This document shows, piece after piece, positions 42,979-51,396 of a stretch of DNA of 64,000 nucleotides. The stretch covers positions 62,001-126,000 of the forward strand of contig NZ_JAIVMC010000011.1 of the NCBI RefSeq assembly GCF_020177265.1, given 5' to 3'. A program made the translations under genes and the position numbers. Positions within the stretch are counted from its first letter, which is position 1. Each line of letters begins with the position of its first letter. The stretch is from Pseudooceanicola marinus (GTDB lineage: Bacteria; Pseudomonadota; Alphaproteobacteria; Rhodobacterales; Rhodobacteraceae). Under the pieces are notes generated by a model that had not been told where the DNA came from, did not search any database, and was given only the letters and a program-made list of their open reading frames with translations.

Positions 42979-45233
42979 CAGAATTCGATGTCCAGGCTGA
43001 CCTGAAGGGTACGCCCCGCGCCGGTGGTCAGCTCAAGCGGGCTTTGCGCCGCGACCGCCGTCGACGGCGTGGTGGTGCGCCCGATGGCATCCGCCGTGAA
43101 ATACCGCGTGTCGAAGACGTTCTGCACCCCGACATTCAGCACCGCGTTGTCGCGCACCCGCCACTTGCCGTAGAGATCCAGGATCGCGTAGCCATCCGGC
43201 TTGAACCCGGTCTCGGTGGCGGTCTTCTTGACCTCCGATGCCATGGTCGTGACGGCCTCGATGGACAGGTTGTGTTGCGGCAGGTCGTGACCGAAGGTGA
43301 CGCTGGCGGTCAGCGGCGCCAGGTTGAAGGGCGTCTTTTCCCCCCCTGCCATCGCACGTTGCTTGCCCTCCTGGTAGGCCAGCGTATAGCCCAGCCAGCT
43401 GCGCGGGCTCAGATCCCGGGCGCCCGAGAGTTCGATCCCCCAGATCTCCACCTCGTTCAGGTTGCGGTAGGTGTAGGTGCTGGTGCCGGGAATGTTGTAG
43501 AAGTTCTCGATGAAGTCGCTGTATTCCGAACGGAAGACATTGACGGCGGTATAGCCACTGTCCCCTTCGTGGCGCAGGCCAAGCTCGTAGCTCTTCACGT
43601 ATTCGGGTTTCAGGCCGGGCGCGGGGACCAGCCCGAAGCTCGGGTTGGATTGGAACAGCTGCTGCGCGGTCGGCATCTTGAAGCCTTCGCCATACTTCGC
43701 CCAGATCGAAATGCTGTCGGTCACGTGGTACATCGCACCGAGGCTGAGCAGCCATTCCTCATCCTCGCGCACCCGTGGTTCCGATCCGGGGTCTACAACG
43801 TAGTCGGCATCGGGCTTCGGATCGATCCTGTAGGTTGCCAGCCGCACGCCCGGCGTCAGCTCGAAGGCGCCGCCGCCGAAGATCATGTGATCCTGCGCAT
43901 AGAGATCCGCGCGCCGGGTTTCCGCATTGGTGAAATTGAATCCCCCCGCCCGGCTTTCGCTGCTGGTGCCAGCGGTCAGGTTTCTTTCCCGGCTGATGCG
44001 CTGGTAGTCCGTATGCGCGATGTCGCCATCGAAGCCGAAGACCAGCTCGTGATCGACGATGCCTGTGACGAAGCGCTTGGTCGCCTGGATGTCCAGCTCA
44101 TAGAAATCCTCGGAATAATTGAGGATGTTCGTCTCGCGGATGGCATCGCCCGAGGGCGAGGTGTTGTTCTGGAAGCTGAGGCTTTCGTAGCTGTGGGGCA
44201 CATAGGCGAAGGTCGTCTTCAGCTCGTCCAGCCAGCCGGAGGACGGGGTCCAGCTGTGCTCCACTGCGTAGCGGTCGCGGGTCAGGTCGAGGTGTCGGTC
44301 GTAGGCATGGATGATCTCGCCCGTCGGCAGGCCGGTGAAGGAGGAATAGACCGGGCCCAGGCTTTGCTTCTGATCGACATCCGTCTCCCGCCGCAGCAGG
44401 TCCGCGGTGAATTCCAGGCGATGGTCGCTGTTGGGGGTCCAGACCAGCTTTGCCAGCAGACGCTCCGAGCTCTGATCGGTCGGATCCAGCTTGTCACAGG
44501 CAATCGCGCCATAGTCGATGTTGCGCGGGCAGCCGTAGAAGCCACCGTCCGCCCGCGCGCGGGACCGCTCCACCTCGTGGCTTTCCTCGCGCTTGTAGCC
44601 CAGCATGACCTCCAGCCCCTCGGCCAGTCGCTGGGCAAAGATCGCCTCTGCGGTGGTCCGATCGTTGAGGCTGTCGAAGCTCATCCCGGCGCGGGCACCG
44701 CGATCGCGCCCCTCAAGGATGTCCTCGGGATCAACGGTTTCCACGGCCAGAAGGCCCCCAAGGGAATCCGCGCCCCAGAGGACGGAGGCCGGTCCGCGCA
44801 CGATCTCGGCCTGCTTGGTAAAGGACAGGTCAACGTAATCGCGGGTGCCGTCGGTGATCCGTTCCGCCACGCGCGAGCCGTCCACCTGCATCCCGACACG
44901 GTTGCCGCCCACGCCCCGGATGGTGATGCCGCCGATCGTGTTGAACGGGTCGGTCGAATTGGTCTGCCGGCTGATCGTCACGCCCGGCTCGTAGCGCAGC
45001 AGATCGTCGAGATCGTTTATGTCGCGGCTCTCTATGTCCTCGTCCGTGACGACGCTGATGTTCGCGGTCTCGTCCAGCACCGTCCCCCCGGAACGGTCAG
45101 AGCTGACGACGATCGCCTCCAGCTCGGTCGGGGCCTGCTGCGCCAGCGCGGGGCTGGACAGGAAGGTTCCCAGAAGAAGCAGCGCGGAAAAACTGCGCGC
45201 GGTCGTGTTGGGGGATGAGTCGTTGCAAGCCAT
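42978..45233 (-). CDS. TonB-dependent receptor, haem/haemoglobin-receptor type
   Basis: This 751-residue outer-membrane protein has a signal peptide ending near ALAQ. The plug domain with a TonB-box-like ELEAIVV lies near residue 37-43, and the usual barrel ends in a terminal aromatic (LDIEF). The plug contains LRYEPGVTISRQ and IRGVGGNRVGMQVDG. The haem-receptor FRAP/NPNL region is altered to EGFKMPTAQQLFQSNPSFGLVPAPGLKPEY. It is the first gene of the operon. I found no Fur box in the upstream 150 bases by eye. Confidence 0.85.
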   Translation of the reverse strand: MACNDSSPNTTARSFSALLLLGTFLSSPALAQQAPTELEAIVVSSDRSGGTVLDETANISVVTDEDIESRDINDLDDLLRYEPGVTISRQTNSTDPFNTIGGITIRGVGGNRVGMQVDGSRVAERITDGTRDYVDLSFTKQAEIVRGPASVLWGADSLGGLLAVETVDPEDILEGRDRGARAGMSFDSLNDRTTAEAIFAQRLAEGLEVMLGYKREESHEVERSRARADGGFYGCPRNIDYGAIACDKLDPTDQSSERLLAKLVWTPNSDHRLEFTADLLRRETDVDQKQSLGPVYSSFTGLPTGEIIHAYDRHLDLTRDRYAVEHSWTPSSGWLDELKTTFAYVPHSYESLSFQNNTSPSGDAIRETNILNYSEDFYELDIQATKRFVTGIVDHELVFGFDGDIAHTDYQRISRERNLTAGTSSESRAGGFNFTNAETRRADLYAQDHMIFGGGAFELTPGVRLATYRIDPKPDADYVVDPGSEPRVREDEEWLLSLGAMYHVTDSISIWAKYGEGFKMPTAQQLFQSNPSFGLVPAPGLKPEYVKSYELGLRHEGDSGYTAVNVFRSEYSDFIENFYNIPGTSTYTYRNLNEVEIWGIELSGARDLSPRSWLGYTLAYQEGKQRAMAGGEKTPFNLAPLTASVTFGHDLPQHNLSIEAVTTMASEVKKTATETGFKPDGYAILDLYGKWRVRDNAVLNVGVQNVFDTRYFTADAIGRTTTPSTAVAAQSPLELTTGAGRTLQVSLDIEF

Positions 45234-45672
45234 TGAATGTCCCTCTTGCTCGTGTCCGATGGCAAGCGGGAGGTGTCTGGCTAGCTGTGACGCGCCAATA
45301 AATCACTGCTTCCGAAAGAGGAACCCCAGGCCGGTCCTTCGTCGGCGCACTGGCTGGATACGTGGCCGAATAGTCACAAACATGAGGCCATTCGGTTTCG
45401 GCAGAGCGCCGCGACGATGGCCGGAAACGCCACTGCCCGCCACACGACTCGAGACGATGCATGTAACGTCTCATGGCGAGGGCAGAGGGCGCCGCTCGCA
45501 GAAATCGTCCAGTCTCTCGGGCACTTCATCCCGAAGATCAGCAGGCCAACCTAGAGCCGGTTTCCTCCTGACCACCTGCGTCGCACGAACGGGACCCATG
45601 GTTTCAAAGGCCCATCCCGGGCTCAATTACCCAAAGAGAAACCTTATAAACCGGTGTAAGCCTTTGACTACA
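45234..45672. other. Gene-free stretch upstream of the TonB receptor
   Basis: No convincing gene is present. The frame running through 45019-45678 is the antisense of the receptor N-terminus and then random sequence. The promoter of the receptor operon must lie in the left part, but I see no strong -35/-10 pair. It is less GC-rich than the rest, especially near 45620-45670. Confidence 0.45.
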
Positions 45673-45721
45673 TGGTGACCCCGGCAGGATTCGAACCTGC
45701 AACCTGCCCCTTAGGAGGGGG
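45673..45721 (-). pseudogene. 3' half of tRNA-Arg(CCU), candidate attachment-site remnant
   Basis: Read on the minus strand, this is CCCCCTCCTAAGGGGCAGG, a T arm of GCAGG-TTCGAAT-CCTGC, and GGGGTCACCA with an encoded CCA. The anticodon loop CTCCTAA gives anticodon CCU. The D arm and 5' acceptor strand are absent; sequence before CCCCC bears no resemblance to a tRNA. Truncation within the anticodon arm is typical of tRNA-integrating phage or island att sites. Confidence 0.7.
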
Positions 45722-46124
45722 TACCTCCCCGCGCAGAATAAAGGAAAGTGCTCAAAAGCCCTGCCCCCAGCAGGCATATGTTCTTGGTCTGTACAGCTTC
45801 TGCCGCTCTCTGCAGGTTCAGCGAACCTAAGAGCAAACCCCTATCTGACGCGCCTCGCGCCTTATTCGAACACGGCGATGGCAAGAAATGGCGCACCGGG
45901 GAGAACAACGCGGTTTCCTTAACCTGCAACTACTTATCGATCAGATTTTCAAGAATGCGCGCCTATAGTATTCAAGGCTTTACGACCCACCTTCCAATAC
46001 GTTCAGGCCTCGGAAAGCGACCTCACTCACATATGCGTTCGAAGACGCGACCGACACGCTGAGCACCGCATCAGTGTATTCCCCGATGGGCACACGGCAC
46101 TAACCGCAGGGGATTCAAAATGCC

Positions 46125-46322
46125 CGCCACCTGGCGGCCATCGCCTTCATCTCGCGCTGGTCGGCCGAAGCGGTCGCCGCGCAATCCCAAAGCTTCCTTT
46201 CGGTGCTGCGCCGAGGCGCGGCCTTCCTGGCCTTACTTAGCTACGGTTTCCTGACCGAACGGCTGGGAACGGGGATCTATTTCATCGGCGGCGCGATCGG
46301 CATCGGCGGCGCGGCGCTATGA
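46125..46322 (+). pseudogene. C-terminal remnant of a membrane transporter (MFS-like)
   Basis: An open frame ending in TGA at 46322 reads HLAAIAFISRWSAEAV and then FLSVLRRGAAFLALLSYGF and TERLGTGIYFIGGAIGIGG. This resembles the last two helices of an MFS_1-like transporter. There is no start, and the upstream sequence is unrelated, so this is a decayed tail. The family call is my impression only. Confidence 0.4.
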
Positions 46323-46490
46323 CTGCAGTCGCTCCGCCTCCTGCCGACACGACGCTTCGACGCGGCAGGTCCCATAGGGCCGACCCAGATAGGCGCACCA
46401 GCCAACCTGCAACATCTTGCCCGAGGCCCTCAGCGGTCCCCTTCGCCGCCCCGTCAGGGTCCCCTACACCTCCGCAGTCGGCCACCCCCG

Positions 46491-47162
46491 TCAGCCGTCG
46501 CCGCTGTCCTGTGCCATGAGGAAATCGAGGAAACGGTCGTCGTCGCGCACGTGCCGACGCATCTCGTCGGCGGCGCGGGCCTCGTCTCCGTCCTTGAGGG
46601 CTGCAAGGATCCGCCCGTGCTCCTCGTGTGACTGGCGCATCCGGTTCATCTTCTGCAGCAGCCAGCGCCGGTAGGGCGACAGGTGCTGGCGCAGCAGGTC
46701 CACCTGTTCGCTGAGATACCCGTTGCCGGCGCCGTCATAGATGATCCGGTGGAACTGGTAGTTCAGCGCGTCGTAGTCCTCCGGCCGCCCCTCCGCAATG
46801 CAGCGCCCGATGTCGTCATGGATCTCCGCCAGCGCCGCCAGAAGGGCCGCGGACATGCGCCGCGCCGCGCATTCCGCCGCCAGGCTTTCCAGGCTCGCCA
46901 GAACCTCGAACATCTGCACCATGCGCTGCTTGTCCAGGCGTCGCACTACGGCCTTGCGGCGGGGGCGCATCTCCACCAGTCCGGCCGATGCCAGCTGACG
47001 CAGCGCCTCGCGGACCGGCGTACGCGACACGCCGAAGCGTTCGGCGATCTGCCGCTCGTCCAACTGCTGCCCCGGCGACAGCTGCCCGGCCACGATCTCC
47101 TCCTCGAGGCTGCCCGCCAAGCGTGCCGCGATTGTAAGCTCCCTGCCGCTGTTCACGTCCAT
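46491..47162 (-). CDS. GntR family (FadR/FCD subgroup) transcriptional regulator
   Basis: This 223-residue protein has an N-terminal winged helix (AERFGVSRTPVREALRQLASAGLVEMRPRRKAVV). The C-terminal all-helical FCD ligand domain starts at about residue 80. FCD regulators bind small carboxylic acids. The ATG at 47162 follows GGGGGG at 4 bases. It is divergent from the TRAP operon and probably controls it through the palindrome at 47242-47251. Confidence 0.92.
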   Translation of the reverse strand: MDVNSGRELTIAARLAGSLEEEIVAGQLSPGQQLDERQIAERFGVSRTPVREALRQLASAGLVEMRPRRKAVVRRLDKQRMVQMFEVLASLESLAAECAARRMSAALLAALAEIHDDIGRCIAEGRPEDYDALNYQFHRIIYDGAGNGYLSEQVDLLRQHLSPYRRWLLQKMNRMRQSHEEHGRILAALKDGDEARAADEMRRHVRDDDRFLDFLMAQDSGDG

Positions 47163-47210
47163 ATGGCCCCCCGCAAATGATCTCTTTTCTAGTGCCCGGA
47201 ACCTCCCGGG

Positions 47211-47251
47211 TTGACAAGACGGCATTCCGTCGGCCCTATCCTGGTATACCA
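47211..47251 (+). promoter_or_regulatory. Promoter elements and GntR-type operator of the TRAP operon
   Basis: TTGACA lies at 47211-47216. The 10-base palindrome TGGTATACCA, typical of FCD-GntR operators, is at 47242-47251, about 50 bases before dctP. A TATCCT at 47237-47242 could be a weak -10 (20-base spacing) that the operator overlaps, which would fit repression. Confidence 0.6.
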
Positions 47252-47301
47252 AATATAGAGATTGGCGCACCAATCCTTTCCCCAACAGCAAAGAGGTCCC
47301 C

Positions 47302-48288
47302 ATGACGACGTTCAAGATGCTCTCCACCTGCGCCGCGCTGGCGTTGACCCTGGCCGCGCCCGCCGCCGCCGAAACGACGCTGCGACTCAGCCATTCCTAC
47401 ACCGACGGGGATACCCGCGATCTCTGGGCCGACTACATCGCCGAACGCGTGGCCGAGGAAACTGACGGCGAGGTGATGATCGAGGTCTTCCCCAACCAGC
47501 AGCTGTTCAAGGCGCGCGCCCAGGCTGATGCCGTGGCGCGCGGGCGCCTGGACCTGGCGATCTACCCGCTGCCCTGGCTGTCGGGCCGCGCCCCCCTGGC
47601 AGAGATCGGCGCCCTTCCCGGCCTCGTCACCTCGCCGCTGGACGGGGTCGACTGGCGCGACCGGCCGATCTGGCCGATGCTGCAGGAGGCCGTCAGCGGC
47701 GCCGGCGTCGAACTGCTGGGCAGTGGCTGGGCCATGGCGACCATCGGCACCTCCGGCGAGCCGGTCATCATGCCCGAGGACCTGGACGGCCATCGCGTGC
47801 GCGGCCTGGGCCAGGCGACCGAGATCATGATGTCGGAACTGGGCGCCACCATCACCTCGGTGCCCGGCTCGGAAATCTACCAGGCCATGCAAACCGGCGT
47901 CCTGTCGGGCGTGCTGACCATCTATGCCAGCTTCGAGGGCTACAGCCTGGACGAGGTGACCGACCACCTGCTGGTCGGCCCCGGCTTCGTCGGCGCAATG
48001 CATTCGATCATCGGCGCACCCGGCCTGGAAGAGAAGCTGGGCGAAGAGGACTACGCCACGCTGAACGCGGTGATCGCGGAAAGCGAGGCCTGGTTTGCCG
48101 AGCGCAGCATCGAGGACAACAGTCGCATCGCCGAAGCCTTCGCAGAGGCCGGGGTCGAGGTGCATGAGCTGACCCCCGAGCAGGTCGAGGCCTGGCATCA
48201 GGCCTCGCGCGACTATGCCTGGGCCTTCTTCCGCGACGAGGTCGAGGGTGGTGCCGAGGCGCTTGAGGCCGTGGGCGCCGGCGAATGA
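47302..48288 (+). CDS. TRAP transporter substrate-binding protein DctP
   Basis: This 328-residue periplasmic receptor has a signal peptide ending near AAAE at about 24. The DctP fold is shown by LSHSYTDGDTRDLWADYIAERV and, near 155-180, the PEDLDGHRVRGLGQATEIM stretch whose Arg would contact the ligand carboxylate. It captures an organic acid for the DctQ/DctM membrane pair. The ligand is unknown. Neighbouring enzymes suggest a substituted malonate or hydroxy acid. Four-base overlap with dctQ. Confidence 0.93.
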   Translation: MTTFKMLSTCAALALTLAAPAAAETTLRLSHSYTDGDTRDLWADYIAERVAEETDGEVMIEVFPNQQLFKARAQADAVARGRLDLAIYPLPWLSGRAPLAEIGALPGLVTSPLDGVDWRDRPIWPMLQEAVSGAGVELLGSGWAMATIGTSGEPVIMPEDLDGHRVRGLGQATEIMMSELGATITSVPGSEIYQAMQTGVLSGVLTIYASFEGYSLDEVTDHLLVGPGFVGAMHSIIGAPGLEEKLGEEDYATLNAVIAESEAWFAERSIEDNSRIAEAFAEAGVEVHELTPEQVEAWHQASRDYAWAFFRDEVEGGAEALEAVGAGE

Positions 48289-48866
48289 CCAAGACGACCG
48301 ACGACCTGTCGGGCCCCGCCCCCTCCCCGGGGGGCGGGCTGCTTCCGACCCTGTTCAAGATCCGCGCCGTGATCGACGGGCTGGCAAAGGCCGCCGCGAC
48401 ACTGGCGGCGATCGGCGTGCTGTTCGCCTGCATCGCGATTTCCTGGGCGGTCTTCTCCCGCGGGGCGCTTGGCTGGAACACCATCTGGGAGATGGAGGCC
48501 TCGGTCTACACGCTGATCTACGCGGCCTTGCTCAGCGCCGCCTATACCGACCGCGCCGGCGGTCAGATCGGCGTGCGTATCCTGGCCGACCGGCTGTCGG
48601 GCCGCGCGGCCGAAGCGCACCGACTGGTCATGGACCTGCTGACACTGGCCCTTTTCCTGGTCTTCACCTGGTCCGCCTGGGACCTGTTTTCCCATTCCTG
48701 GTCCACCGGCTGGACCTCCGGCACGATCTGGGGCCCTCCGCTGTGGCTGCCGCAGGCGGCCTTTCCCATCGGCGGCGCCCTGCTGGTCCTGGCGGTTGGC
48801 ATCGACATCGTGATCCGCCTCTGCGGCGGCCGCATCCCCCAGCCCGACCTCGGCGGAGGCCACTGA
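48285..48866 (+). CDS. TRAP transporter small permease DctQ
   Basis: This 193-residue membrane protein has about four hydrophobic helices (near 40-55, 78-92, 117-132, 152-172). Its N-terminal amphipathic segment and lengths fit the DctQ/DctP2 subunit. It forms the membrane complex with DctM. Its ATG overlaps the dctP stop by 4 bases and it ends 1 base before dctM. Confidence 0.9.
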   Translation: MTKTTDDLSGPAPSPGGGLLPTLFKIRAVIDGLAKAAATLAAIGVLFACIAISWAVFSRGALGWNTIWEMEASVYTLIYAALLSAAYTDRAGGQIGVRILADRLSGRAAEAHRLVMDLLTLALFLVFTWSAWDLFSHSWSTGWTSGTIWGPPLWLPQAAFPIGGALLVLAVGIDIVIRLCGGRIPQPDLGGGH

Positions 48867-48867
48867 C

Positions 48868-50199
48868 ATGGACCCGATCACCCTTGCCATCCTCGCCACC
48901 GGCCTGCTGCTGCTGCTGATCCTGGCAGGCTTTCCCATCGGCTACTCTCTGGCCGGCGCCACCCTCGTCATGATGCTGGCCGTCGGTGACGCCTCGGAGA
49001 TCCGCTATATGGCGGAAGGCGCCTTCACCTCGCTCGATTCCATCGAACTGGTGGCCCTGCCGATGTTCATCTTCATGGGCGCCATCATCTCGGTCAGCCC
49101 GGCGGGATCCGACATCTATGCCGCTCTCAGCCGGCTGCTGCCGATCCCCGGGGGCCTGGGCATCTCGACTATTGGCGGCTGCGCCATGTTCTCGGCCATC
49201 TCCGGCTCCGCCCCCGCGACCGTCGCAGCCATCGGCTCCTCCGGGGTGCCGGAGATGCTGCGCCGCCGCTACCCGCCGCAACTGGCCACCGGGCTGGTCG
49301 TGGGCGGCGGCACCCTGGGCATCCTGATCCCGCCGTCGATCGTGCTGCTGCTGTACGGCGTGGTCACCAAGACCTCGATCGGGCAGCTGTTCCTGGCGGG
49401 CATCCTGCCGGGACTGATGTTCGTCATCCTCTTCTCGGCCTACACCTGGTTCCGCATGCGGCGCTACCTGGCGACGCTGACGCCCGCCGAACGGGCCGAG
49501 ATCGCCGAGCTGGAACGCACCGCCGGCACCGGCGGCGGCAGCGGCGCGGCCCTGCGCCGGGTGCTGCCCTTCTTCGCCCTGATCGCCGGCATCATGATCG
49601 CGCTCTACGGCGGATGGGCCACGCCCTCGGAAATCGCCGCCGTGGGGGCGCTGGCCTCGATCATCCTGGTCCTGGTGATCTACCGCATCACCGGCTTTGG
49701 CACCTGGCAGACCCTGCTGATGAAATCCGTGCGCGACACCTCGATGATCCTGATCATCGCGGCCTTCGCCTACGGCTTTGCACAGTTCCTGTCCTTCCAC
49801 GGGGTCGTCAGCGAGCTGACCTCGCTGCTGTTGAACGCCTTCCCGAACAAATGGGTGACGCTGGCGCTGCTCTGGGCGCTGATGCTGGTGCTGGGCTGCT
49901 TCCTGCCGCCCTTCGCGATCATCGTGATCGTGGCGCCGATGTTCCTGCCCTTCATCGTCGACACCGGGCTGAACCCGATCTGGTTCGGCGTCTTTGCGAC
50001 GATCAACATGGAAATGGGCTGCATCACGCCACCCCTGGGCATCAACCTCTTCGTGACGAAATCCATCGCCCCCCAGGTGCCCATGCGCGACATCATGGCC
50101 GGCTCGATGCCCTTCTTCGCGATCCTGGCGCTCGGCTCCCTGCTCATCACGCTCTTCCCGCAGATCGTGCTGTTCCTTCCTGACTTGATGACGAGGTGA
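48868..50199 (+). CDS. TRAP transporter large permease DctM
   Basis: This 443-residue protein has about 12 hydrophobic segments. DctM landmarks include IFMGAIIS, GGCAMFSAISGSAPATVAAIGSSGVPEML and the paired ATPSEIAAVGA repeat. It is the main secondary transport subunit, driven by the sodium gradient. The start is 1 base after dctQ, and the stop overlaps the start of the enolase-family gene. Confidence 0.94.
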   Translation: MDPITLAILATGLLLLLILAGFPIGYSLAGATLVMMLAVGDASEIRYMAEGAFTSLDSIELVALPMFIFMGAIISVSPAGSDIYAALSRLLPIPGGLGISTIGGCAMFSAISGSAPATVAAIGSSGVPEMLRRRYPPQLATGLVVGGGTLGILIPPSIVLLLYGVVTKTSIGQLFLAGILPGLMFVILFSAYTWFRMRRYLATLTPAERAEIAELERTAGTGGGSGAALRRVLPFFALIAGIMIALYGGWATPSEIAAVGALASIILVLVIYRITGFGTWQTLLMKSVRDTSMILIIAAFAYGFAQFLSFHGVVSELTSLLLNAFPNKWVTLALLWALMLVLGCFLPPFAIIVIVAPMFLPFIVDTGLNPIWFGVFATINMEMGCITPPLGINLFVTKSIAPQVPMRDIMAGSMPFFAILALGSLLITLFPQIVLFLPDLMTR

Positions 50200-50204
50200 C
50201 AGAG

Positions 50205-51380
50205 ATGTCCACCCCCTCCCCCATGGCCCGCCGCATCACCGCGGTCCGGGCCCATGCCCTGAACGTGCCCAACCGGATCGAGGCCGCCGGCAAGGTCCGC
50301 GAAACCGACCTGTCGGTGGTGATCTGCGAGATCGAGACCGATGACGGGCTGATCGGCCACGGCTTCACCGCCATCACCGAGGAGCAGACCGTCGCCACCG
50401 CCATCCGCGAGGTGGCCGCCCCCGCCCTGCTGGGCGCCGACCCGCTGACGCGGGAGGCACTCTGGGACCGGCTGTGCTGGCTGATGGCGCCGCGCGGGCA
50501 GACCGGCTACGCCATGCACGCCATCGCGGCCGTCGACATCGCGTTGTGGGACCTGGCAGGCAAGATCCTGGGCCTGCCGGTCTGGAAACTGCTGGGCGGG
50601 GCGCGTGACCGCGTGCCGCTTTATGCCACCTGCGGCTTCGGCTTTCTCGACCGGGACGACCTCGCGACAACCGCCCGCGATTGGGTCGAGGCGGGCTTCA
50701 CCCGGCTGAAGATGACCGTCGCGGGCGAGGCCCTGCGCCGCCGCGATGCGACGCCCCTGGAAGAGGTCATTGCCGAGGACGTGGCCCGCGTCGCCGCGGT
50801 GCGCGAGGCCGTGGGTCCCGGTCCGCGCCTTTACGTCGATGCCAATTGCAACCTCGACCCGGTGCATGCCCTGCGCCTGGCACAACGGCTGGTGCCACTG
50901 GACGTGGACTTCTTCGAGGAACCGATCCAGCGTAACGACATCGGTGCCATGGCCGACATGCGCGCCCGCTGCCCCCTGCCGCTGGCCGCGGGCCAGAACG
51001 AGGGGCAATCCTTCCGTTTCCGCGACCTGCTGGCGGGACGCGCGGTGGACGTGCTGCAACCCAACGTGACCATCGGCGGGGGCTTCACCCAGGCCGCCCG
51101 CGTGGCGGGCATGGCCGAGGCCTTTGCCGTGCCGATCGCCAATGGCGGCGGCTGGCCCTTCCACAACGCGCATCTGCACGCGGGCCTCGCCAACGGCGGG
51201 CTGGTGGAATGGCACGTGCCGGCCGTCGCCGTCTGCCGGATGCTCTTCACCGACCTGCCCGAGCCGGAGGCCGGCACGCTGGCGCTGACCGACCGCCCCG
51301 GCCTCGGTTTCGACCTGAACCACGACGCCATTGCCGAGCTGGCCAATCGTCCCTCCGCCGCCGGCCACGGCAAGGGCTAA
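50205..51380 (+). CDS. Mandelate racemase/muconate lactonizing enzyme family protein
   Basis: This 391-residue enolase-superfamily enzyme has VDANCNLDP (metal Asp), FFEEPIQRND (metal Glu) and AAGQNEGQSF (third ligand region). A histidine is present in GGGWPFHNAHLHAGLANG, as in the mandelate racemase subgroup. The first catalytic segment reads RLKMTV, with Arg at the first KxK position. It probably dehydrates or epimerises an acid sugar or hydroxy acid taken up by the TRAP system. The ATG at 50205 has GAGG 8 bases upstream; a GTG at 50196 overlaps dctM. Confidence 0.87.
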   Translation: MSTPSPMARRITAVRAHALNVPNRIEAAGKVRETDLSVVICEIETDDGLIGHGFTAITEEQTVATAIREVAAPALLGADPLTREALWDRLCWLMAPRGQTGYAMHAIAAVDIALWDLAGKILGLPVWKLLGGARDRVPLYATCGFGFLDRDDLATTARDWVEAGFTRLKMTVAGEALRRRDATPLEEVIAEDVARVAAVREAVGPGPRLYVDANCNLDPVHALRLAQRLVPLDVDFFEEPIQRNDIGAMADMRARCPLPLAAGQNEGQSFRFRDLLAGRAVDVLQPNVTIGGGFTQAARVAGMAEAFAVPIANGGGWPFHNAHLHAGLANGGLVEWHVPAVAVCRMLFTDLPEPEAGTLALTDRPGLGFDLNHDAIAELANRPSAAGHGKG

Positions 51381-51396
51381 GACAGGACTGACGACC

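Noticed and set aside
42837-45218. A 793-codon plus-strand frame through the TonB receptor
   Set aside because: It is the mirror of the receptor coding strand, has no domain signs, and is explained by codon bias.
45748-46062. A 104-codon frame in the decayed region
   Set aside because: No ribosome site, unlike any family I know, and Arg/Ser/Pro-rich in a way typical of random frames.
50196-50204. GTG start of the enolase-family gene overlapping dctM
   Set aside because: The ATG at 50205 has a better-placed GAGG ribosome site; the GTG remains only a minor alternative.
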